Assembly: GCA_965229335.1 (NCBI GenBank)
Contig: OZ245874.1
Span: forward strand, 3,658,001-3,722,000
Direction: 5' to 3'
DNA: 64,000 bases
DNA from: JAFKFH01 sp017307375
GTDB taxonomy: Bacteria > Pseudomonadota > Alphaproteobacteria > Ferrovibrionales > Ferrovibrionaceae
Position 1 is the first letter of the stretch; each line of letters opens with the position of its first letter. A program made the translations under genes and the position numbers. The notes beneath the pieces were generated by a model. The model was not told where the DNA came from and searched no databases. It saw nothing but the letters and a program-made list of their open reading frames with translations. This document shows positions 59,430-64,000 of this stretch, piece by piece.

Positions 59430-59981
59430 TCAGAGTTCCTCGTCGGCACCGAAGAAGCCGTCGAACATGCCGGCGCCGTCGTCACCGCCGCCGACATCCT
59501 CGGGCGGGGCCTCGGTCGGGGCAGCCTCGGCGGCACCGCCGGTGAACATTCCGGCGATCATGTTGCCGATCAGCAGGCCGCCGGCCACGCCCATCGCGGT
59601 CTGGGCGGCGCCGGCCAGGAAGCCGCCGCGCTGGGGCGGATGCTGCAGCGGCGGTGCCAGGCTCGACTGCTGGGGCGGCATGCCCGGGCGTTGCGGGCGC
59701 GGCGCAGGGTTGCCGCCGCCGAACAGGCTGGAGAGGAAGCCGCCGGCGGCCGGGCGTGCCGCCCGGGCTTCCAGTTCGTCGATGCGGGCCTGGGCAGACT
59801 GCAGCGCATAGTCCTGCATGACCAGCGTCTGGGCCATGAAATACGGGGCGTTCGGCTGCCGCATCAGATGCTGGCCGATCAGTGCCTCAGCCTGGGGATC
59901 GCGCGGGCCGGCCTCGCGTTCGGCCTGGTTCAGCCGGGCGAACAGCCCATCGATGACCTGGCGGTCCTGGTTATCCATCAT
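59430..59981 (-). CDS. DUF2076 family protein
   Basis: 183-residue protein of the DUF2076 family, of unknown role. An N-terminal helical region (DRQVIDGLFARLNQAEREAG, FMAQTLVMQDYALQSAQARI, DELEARAARP) is followed by a Pro/Gly/Gln-rich linker, a short hydrophobic Gly-rich segment (AQTAMGVAGGLLIGNMIAGM, possibly membrane-inserting) and an acidic Asp/Gly tail (GGGDDGAGMFDGFFGADEEL). Starts at ATG 59981 with GGGAG upstream; ATG 59978 is also possible. Confidence 0.85.
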   Translation of the reverse strand: MMDNQDRQVIDGLFARLNQAEREAGPRDPQAEALIGQHLMRQPNAPYFMAQTLVMQDYALQSAQARIDELEARAARPAAGGFLSSLFGGGNPAPRPQRPGMPPQQSSLAPPLQHPPQRGGFLAGAAQTAMGVAGGLLIGNMIAGMFTGGAAEAAPTEAPPEDVGGGDDGAGMFDGFFGADEEL

Positions 59982-60058
59982 CAAGCTCCCGAATGACGTT
60001 CTGGGAGGTATACGGCTGACCCTGGCCGCTTAATCCCGCCTGCTTCATAATGTTGTGC

Positions 60059-60892
60059 ATGTCCGACCGACCGATCCCCACCGTCTCGCTGCCCGACGGC
60101 ACCAAGGTGCCCGCGCTGGGCCAGGGTACTTGGATGATGGCCGAGACGCCGGCCCGGCGCCGCGACGAGATCGGCGCCCTGCAGGCCGGCATCGATCTCG
60201 GGCTCACGCTGATCGATACCGCCGAAATGTATGGCGACGGCGCCGCCGAGACGCTGGTCGGCGAGGCGATTTCCGGTCGCCGGGAGCAAGTTTTCCTCGT
60301 ATCGAAGGTTCTGCCCGAAAATGCCTCGCGCGCCGGCACGATTGCCGCCTGCGAACGTAGTCTCAGGCGTCTCGGGACCGAATGCCTCGACCTCTATCTG
60401 CTGCATTGGCGCGGCCGACATCCGCTGGCCGAGACGGTCGCCGGTTTCGAGGTCCTGATCGCGGCGGGGAAGATCCGGCGTTGGGGCGTCTCCAACCTCG
60501 ATGTCGACGACATGGCGGAACTCGGGGCATGCCCCGCCACCAACCAGGTGCTCTACAATCCGGCGCGCCGGGGCATCGAGTTCGACCTGCTGCCTTACTG
60601 CCGGCAACGCGGCGTGCCGGTCATGGCCTATTCGCCGGTCGAGCAGGGCCGGCTGCTCGGTCATGCGGGGTTGCGCCGCCTTGCTGCGGCGCGTGGCGTC
60701 ACGGTGGCGCAGCTGACGCTGGCCTGGGTGATGCGGGCTCGGGACGTGATCGCCATTCCGAAGGCCGGCACGGCCGTGCATGTTGCGGAAAACCGCGCCG
60801 CCGCGGCACTTGCGCTGTCCGCGGACGAACTGGCCGAGATCGACCGGATGTTCGCACCGCCGGCAAAGCGCCGTCCGCTCGAGATGCTCTAG
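60059..60892 (+). CDS. aldo/keto reductase
   Basis: 277-residue NADPH-dependent oxidoreductase of the bacterial AKR group. Catalytic tetrad: Asp in LIDTAEMYGDGAAETLVGEA with Tyr, Lys in VFLVSKVLPENASR and His in LDLYLLHWRGRHP. IRRWGVSNLDVDDM and AIPKAGTAVHVAENRAAAAL complete the fold. Likely reduces a 2-oxo or aldehyde substrate. Convergent with the MarR gene, overlapping by 4 bp. Confidence 0.93.
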   Translation: MSDRPIPTVSLPDGTKVPALGQGTWMMAETPARRRDEIGALQAGIDLGLTLIDTAEMYGDGAAETLVGEAISGRREQVFLVSKVLPENASRAGTIAACERSLRRLGTECLDLYLLHWRGRHPLAETVAGFEVLIAAGKIRRWGVSNLDVDDMAELGACPATNQVLYNPARRGIEFDLLPYCRQRGVPVMAYSPVEQGRLLGHAGLRRLAAARGVTVAQLTLAWVMRARDVIAIPKAGTAVHVAENRAAAALALSADELAEIDRMFAPPAKRRPLEML

Positions 60893-61323
60893 TCGCCGCG
60901 AGGCTCGACCAAGGCGGCGCGCAGCGCCTGGATCCGCGCATTGAGGCCTTCTATGTCGGCATCGGTCATGCCGGATCGCTTGGTGAGCGTTTCCGTCAGG
61001 CAGCTCGCCCGTTCCAGCAGCTGCCGTCCGGCCGCGGTCAGCTGAACCAGCACCTGACGCTCGTCGGTCTTGTTGCGCTTGCGTTTCACCAACCCGGCCT
61101 GCTCCAGCCGCTTGACCGGTGGGGTGACGGTGCTCGATTCCAGGGCAAGGCGCGCGGCGATGCCGCCGACCGTCGCCCCGCCTTCCTCCCCCAGCACGCA
61201 CAGCACCAGATATTGCGGATAGGTGATGCCCATCTCGTCCAGCAACGGCTTGTAGGTGCGGTTGATCGCCATCGACGTTGCGTACAGCGTGAAGCAGATC
61301 TGCTGGTCGAGGGGTAGGGGCAT
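60889..61323 (-). CDS. MarR-family regulator, OhrR-like
   Basis: 144-residue regulator. QQICFTLYATSMAINRTYKP has the reactive Cys10 of OhrR-type peroxide sensors, followed by LLDEMGITYPQYLVLCVLGE with the two tyrosines of that family. The winged helix is VGGIAARLALESSTVTPPVK and LVKRKRNKTDERQVLVQLTA. OhrR normally represses ohr; here the divergent target is a chloroperoxidase-like hydrolase. Two palindromes occupy the shared promoter. Confidence 0.92.
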   Translation of the reverse strand: MPLPLDQQICFTLYATSMAINRTYKPLLDEMGITYPQYLVLCVLGEEGGATVGGIAARLALESSTVTPPVKRLEQAGLVKRKRNKTDERQVLVQLTAAGRQLLERASCLTETLTKRSGMTDADIEGLNARIQALRAALVEPRGD

Positions 61324-61357
61324 TTGGACGCTTCTCCAGGCACGCGGTTATATGTTG

Positions 61358-61370
61358 GTGTTATTAACAC
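61358..61370. promoter_or_regulatory. 13-bp palindrome near the marR start
   Basis: GTGTTA-T-TAACAC, a perfect palindrome 35 bp upstream of the MarR gene. Could be a second regulator site or part of the marR promoter. Confidence 0.4.
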
Positions 61371-61379
61371 GGATATCGG

Positions 61380-61389
61380 TATCGCGATA
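61380..61389. promoter_or_regulatory. TATCGCGATA palindrome
   Basis: Perfect 10-bp palindrome sharing the TATCGC half-site with 61435-61459. It lies on the marR side of the spacer, suggesting autoregulation by the same MarR protein. Confidence 0.45.
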
Positions 61390-61434
61390 AAGATCGTCCT
61401 GGACACGAACCAACTTTCGGTCTATGAAAACATA

Positions 61435-61459
61435 TATCGCAATAATGAATATTGCGATA
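61435..61459. promoter_or_regulatory. candidate MarR/OhrR operator before the hydrolase gene
   Basis: TATCGCAATA (61435-61444) and TATTGCGATA (61450-61459) are perfect 10-bp inverted repeats with a 5-base centre, 29 bp upstream of the hydrolase ATG. Size and AT-rich symmetry fit a MarR-family dimer site. Confidence 0.6.
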
Positions 61460-61487
61460 ATGTTAAAAAAAGCGGAAAGGCATCGCC

Positions 61488-62462
61488 ATGAACCAGTCCA
61501 ATTCAGTCGCGTCGCGTCGCAGCCTGATGTCAGCCGGGGTGGGCGTTGCCGCCGCGGCCGCGTCCCTGCATCTCGTCGAGTCCAGCGCCGAGGCCGCCAC
61601 CCCGGCCAAGGGCAACCAGAAAGCCGGCCCCGGCGAGGGTTATGTGACCGTCAAGGACGGCACGCGCATCTACTACAAGGACTGGGGCTCGGGCCAGCCG
61701 ATCGTGTTCCATCACGGCTGGCCGCTGTCGGCCGACGACTGGGACGCCCAGATGATGTTCTTCCTGAACCAGGGCTACCGCGTCATCGCCCATGACCGCC
61801 GTGGCCATGGCCGGTCCAGCCAGACGGCCACCGGCAACGAGATGGACACCTATGCCGCCGACGTCGCGGCCGTCACCGCGCATCTCGACCTGCGCAACGC
61901 GGTCCATATCGGCCATTCGACCGGCGGCGGCGAAGTCGCCCGCTACGTTGCCCGCTACGGTGCCGGCGGCCGTGTCGCCAAGGCCGTGCTGATCGGTGCG
62001 GTCCCGCCGATCATGCTGAAGACCGACAAGAACCCGGGCGGCCTGCCGATCGAGGTGTTCGACGGGTTCCGCGCCGCGCTGGTCGCCAATCGCGCCCAGT
62101 TCTTCCGCGACATTCCGGCCGGGCCGTTCTACGGCTTCAACCGCCCGGGCGCCAAGGTCAGCCAGGGCCTGATCGACAATTGGTGGCGCCAGGGCATGAC
62201 GGGCGGCGCCAAGGCCCATTACGACTGCATCAAGGCGTTCTCGGAAACCGACTTCACCGAGGATCTGAAGAAGATCGACGTGCCGACGCTGGTGATGCAC
62301 GGCGAGGATGACCAGATCGTCCCGATCGCCGACAGCGCCCTGCTCTCGGTCAAGCTGCTGAAGAAGGGCACGCTGAAGACCTATCCGGGCCTGCCGCACG
62401 GCATGGCCTCGACCCACCCCGAGGAGATCAACAAGGACCTCCTCGCCTTCATCAAGTCGTGA
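61488..62462 (+). CDS. exported alpha/beta hydrolase, cofactor-free chloroperoxidase type
   Basis: 324-residue hydrolase of the non-heme haloperoxidase/esterase group. VASRRSLMSAGVGVAAAAAS is a Tat-type signal, cleaved near AEA-A. Oxyanion region VFHHGWPLSADDWDAQMMFF, nucleophile Ser in HIGHSTGGGEVARYVARYG, acid Asp in MHGEDDQIVPI and His in GLPHGMASTH are present. Perhydrolase activity is typical, so control by an OhrR-like sensor is interesting. A strong terminator follows. Confidence 0.92.
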   Translation: MNQSNSVASRRSLMSAGVGVAAAAASLHLVESSAEAATPAKGNQKAGPGEGYVTVKDGTRIYYKDWGSGQPIVFHHGWPLSADDWDAQMMFFLNQGYRVIAHDRRGHGRSSQTATGNEMDTYAADVAAVTAHLDLRNAVHIGHSTGGGEVARYVARYGAGGRVAKAVLIGAVPPIMLKTDKNPGGLPIEVFDGFRAALVANRAQFFRDIPAGPFYGFNRPGAKVSQGLIDNWWRQGMTGGAKAHYDCIKAFSETDFTEDLKKIDVPTLVMHGEDDQIVPIADSALLSVKLLKKGTLKTYPGLPHGMASTHPEEINKDLLAFIKS

Positions 62463-62468
62463 TGCCTG

Positions 62469-62496
62469 CGGGGCGCACCGATTGCGGTGCGCCCCG
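62469..62496 (+). terminator. intrinsic-type terminator hairpin
   Basis: Arms CGGGGCGCACCG and CGGTGCGCCCCG pair perfectly over 12 bp around an ATTG loop, immediately after the hydrolase stop and before the convergent LysR stop. Only a short T run (TT) follows. Confidence 0.65.
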
Positions 62497-62517
62497 TTCC
62501 ATCCGCCTGGCGTCGGA

Positions 62518-63453
62518 TCACGTCGCCTGGGTGGTCCGCGCGAACAGCTGGTGGATCAGCGCGCGCATCCAGCGCTGTGCCGGATCGTTCGTCGTCGAGG
62601 CATGCCAGACCAGGCGGACCTCGTAGAACGGCGCCTGGGGCAATTCCCATAGCCGGAAATCGAACTGCCGGCGCAGGTTGCGGGCATACATGTCCGGAAC
62701 GATGGCGACGAGATCGCTGGTCAGGGCAAGTTCGGGCAGCGCGCCGAAATGGCGGGCGCGCAGCACGATGCGATGGTCCAATTTCTGCCGCACGAGCATC
62801 TGTTCGACGCTCGAATGAAACGTCGCCGTCGGCGACGCCACCACCAGCGAGGCTTCGGCCAGTTGCGCCGCCGTCAGCCGTCGCCCGGCCCGGCCCGATG
62901 CGGGCAGCCAGTGCGGCGAGGTGATCGCCACGTAGTGCTCGCGGAACAGAACCTGCGTGCGGATGTCGCGCTGGCGCGGCTGCAGGATGCCGACCGCGCA
63001 ATCGATCTCGCGGGCATCCAGCCCGGCCGCGACGTCGGCAGCCGCCACCGAAATATTGGATAGGCGCGCATGCGGCGCCTGGGCACGAAGGGCGGCGGCC
63101 AGCGGCGGCAGGAACATCATCTCGCCGAGATCGGACAGCGACAGCCGCCAGTGCATTTCGCTGCGCTGGGGATCGTCGAAATCCTCGTGGCCGGTCATTG
63201 TGCTTTCGAGAACCTGCAACTGGCCGGTCACGGCCGGCGCGACCCTTTCGCACAGGCGCGTGGGCAGCAGCCCGCCGGGCGTGCGCAGAAACAGCTCGTC
63301 GTCGAAGAACTGTCGCAGCCGGGCCAGCGCGTTGCTCGTCGCCGGCTGCGACAGCGACAGGGCCTTGCCTGCCTCGGTGACCGACCGGTGGCGGTAGAGC
63401 GCGGCCAGCACCCGCAACAGATTGAGGTCCAGTTGGCGGAAGTTCATCGACAT
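62518..63453 (-). CDS. LysR-family regulator (NodD-like)
   Basis: 311-residue LysR protein. FRQLDLNLLRVLAALYRHRS and SLSQPATSNALARLRQFFDD form the HTH; RLSLSDLGEMMFLPPLAAAL opens the NodD-type inducer domain, typical of regulators of aromatic catabolism. Starts at 63453 (ATG 63447 possible). Divergent from the indolepyruvate oxidoreductase gene, with direct repeats between, so it probably regulates that gene. Confidence 0.92.
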   Translation of the reverse strand: MSMNFRQLDLNLLRVLAALYRHRSVTEAGKALSLSQPATSNALARLRQFFDDELFLRTPGGLLPTRLCERVAPAVTGQLQVLESTMTGHEDFDDPQRSEMHWRLSLSDLGEMMFLPPLAAALRAQAPHARLSNISVAAADVAAGLDAREIDCAVGILQPRQRDIRTQVLFREHYVAITSPHWLPASGRAGRRLTAAQLAEASLVVASPTATFHSSVEQMLVRQKLDHRIVLRARHFGALPELALTSDLVAIVPDMYARNLRRQFDFRLWELPQAPFYEVRLVWHASTTNDPAQRWMRALIHQLFARTTQAT

Positions 63454-63466
63454 TCATCAAACCGAT

Positions 63467-63494
63467 ATTGGGCATAATAAAAATCCATTGGGCA
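63467..63494. promoter_or_regulatory. direct ATTGGGCA repeats in the LysR-oxidoreductase spacer
   Basis: ATTGGGCA occurs at 63467-63474 and 63487-63494, 20 bp apart, placing both copies on the same DNA face. They lie between the LysR start and the divergent gene, where a LysR tetramer would bind. Confidence 0.35.
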
Positions 63495-63606
63495 GATGTT
63501 ATGACGCCCCATAGTCTTGTGCCAACGACAATCAAGACCTTTGGGGACCGGAGGGGGAGCGCGGTCCGCCACAATCTGCCAGACCCTTTTTCCAAGGAAT
63601 CCAGCG

Positions 63607-64000
63607 GTGGCCGAAAGATCGTTTGCGGAAGAGGTCAAGAAACTGCGCCTGGGCGAAGGCGAGGAGTTTCGCGGCGAGGGTATCCTCGCCGTCACCAAGG
63701 CGCTGCTGCAATCCGGCGTGTCCTATGTCGCAGGCTACCAGGGCGCGCCGATCTCGCATCTGATGGACGTGCTGACCGACGCCAACGACATCCTGGCGGA
63801 GCTGGGCGTCCATTTCGAGCATTCGGCGTCCGAGGCGACGGCGGCGGCGACGCTTGCCGCGTCGGTCAACTACCCGCTGCGCGGTGCCGTGACCTTCAAG
63901 TCGACGGTCGGCACCAACGTCGCCTCCGACGCGCTGGCCAATCTTGCCTCAGGCGGCGTCACCGGTGGGGCGCTGCTGATCGTCGGCGAAGACTATGGCG
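63607..64000 (+). CDS. indolepyruvate ferredoxin oxidoreductase family protein (partial)
   Basis: The gene runs off the right edge; 131 codons are visible. SYVAGYQGAPISHLMDVLTD and FEHSASEATAAATLAASVNY match the N-terminal pyruvate-ferredoxin oxidoreductase-type domain of large fused indolepyruvate/aryl 2-oxo acid ferredoxin oxidoreductases, as does AVTFKSTVGTNVASDALANL. The reaction converts an aryl 2-oxo acid with CoA to acyl-CoA, CO2 and reduced ferredoxin. Start is GTG 63607 with AAGGAA 8 bp upstream. Control by the divergent LysR gene is likely. Confidence 0.9.
   Translation, partial: MAERSFAEEVKKLRLGEGEEFRGEGILAVTKALLQSGVSYVAGYQGAPISHLMDVLTDANDILAELGVHFEHSASEATAAATLAASVNYPLRGAVTFKSTVGTNVASDALANLASGGVTGGALLIVGEDYG

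Overview
The window is one stretch of a high-GC (roughly two-thirds G+C by eye) bacterial chromosome that is densely packed and almost wholly coding, with many ATGA-type start/stop overlaps. The gene content (FecIR-TonB receptor, SsuABC-, FbpABC- and PotABCD-like importers, ACAD families, GcvA- and NodD-like LysR proteins, PobA/PobR, an indolepyruvate ferredoxin oxidoreductase) suggests a metabolically versatile, free-living alphaproteobacterium. No rRNA, tRNA, CRISPR array, IS element or prophage was recognised.

Layout. 0-5.2 kb: FecI/FecR signalling with a TonB receptor (truncated by the left edge), an exported two-repeat protein and an outer-membrane barrel. 5.4-8.9 kb: exonuclease III, DUF1810 and a MoxR/CoxE pair. 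8.9-15.9 kb: a two-gene acyl-CoA dehydrogenase, an FbpABC-type ferric iron importer and a third ACAD. 16-22.7 kb: an SRPBCC protein, an EamA exporter, and an operon of FAD-linked oxidase, GntR regulator, VOC protein and SsuABC-like importer. 22.9-27.4 kb: an AT-rich island encoding three exported proteins (an orphan 652-residue protein, a caspase-like protein and a CHAP-like amidase). 27.6-45 kb: two polyamine-type ABC importers with a 2OG-Fe(II) oxygenase, a 2-hydroxyacid dehydrogenase, a GntR regulator and a PuuB-like amine oxidase. Between these lie an Lrp/EamA pair, a solitary proteasome-like Ntn hydrolase and an exported MetX-like hydrolase. 45-64 kb: TetR/serine hydrolase, pobR/pobA, PAP2, MaoC, SGNH, epoxide hydrolase, HxlR/MATE, a TPR glycosyltransferase, LysR/aldehyde dehydrogenase, a ThDP enzyme, DUF2076 with a 59-residue zinc ribbon, an aldo/keto reductase, an OhrR-like MarR with an exported chloroperoxidase-like hydrolase, and a LysR divergent from an indolepyruvate oxidoreductase cut by the right edge.

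How the parts fit. Most of the window is uptake plus catabolism: iron (0-3 kb and 10.7-14.4 kb), polyamine-like cations (28-44 kb), and aromatic or acyl compounds (pobA, the ALDH, the ThDP enzyme and the ACADs), each next to its own regulator. Several divergent promoters carry clear inverted repeats that I report as candidate operators. The least explained parts are the AT-rich caspase/CHAP island and the orphan proteasome-like peptidase. Functions are inferred from motifs and family resemblance read by eye; no database search was run.
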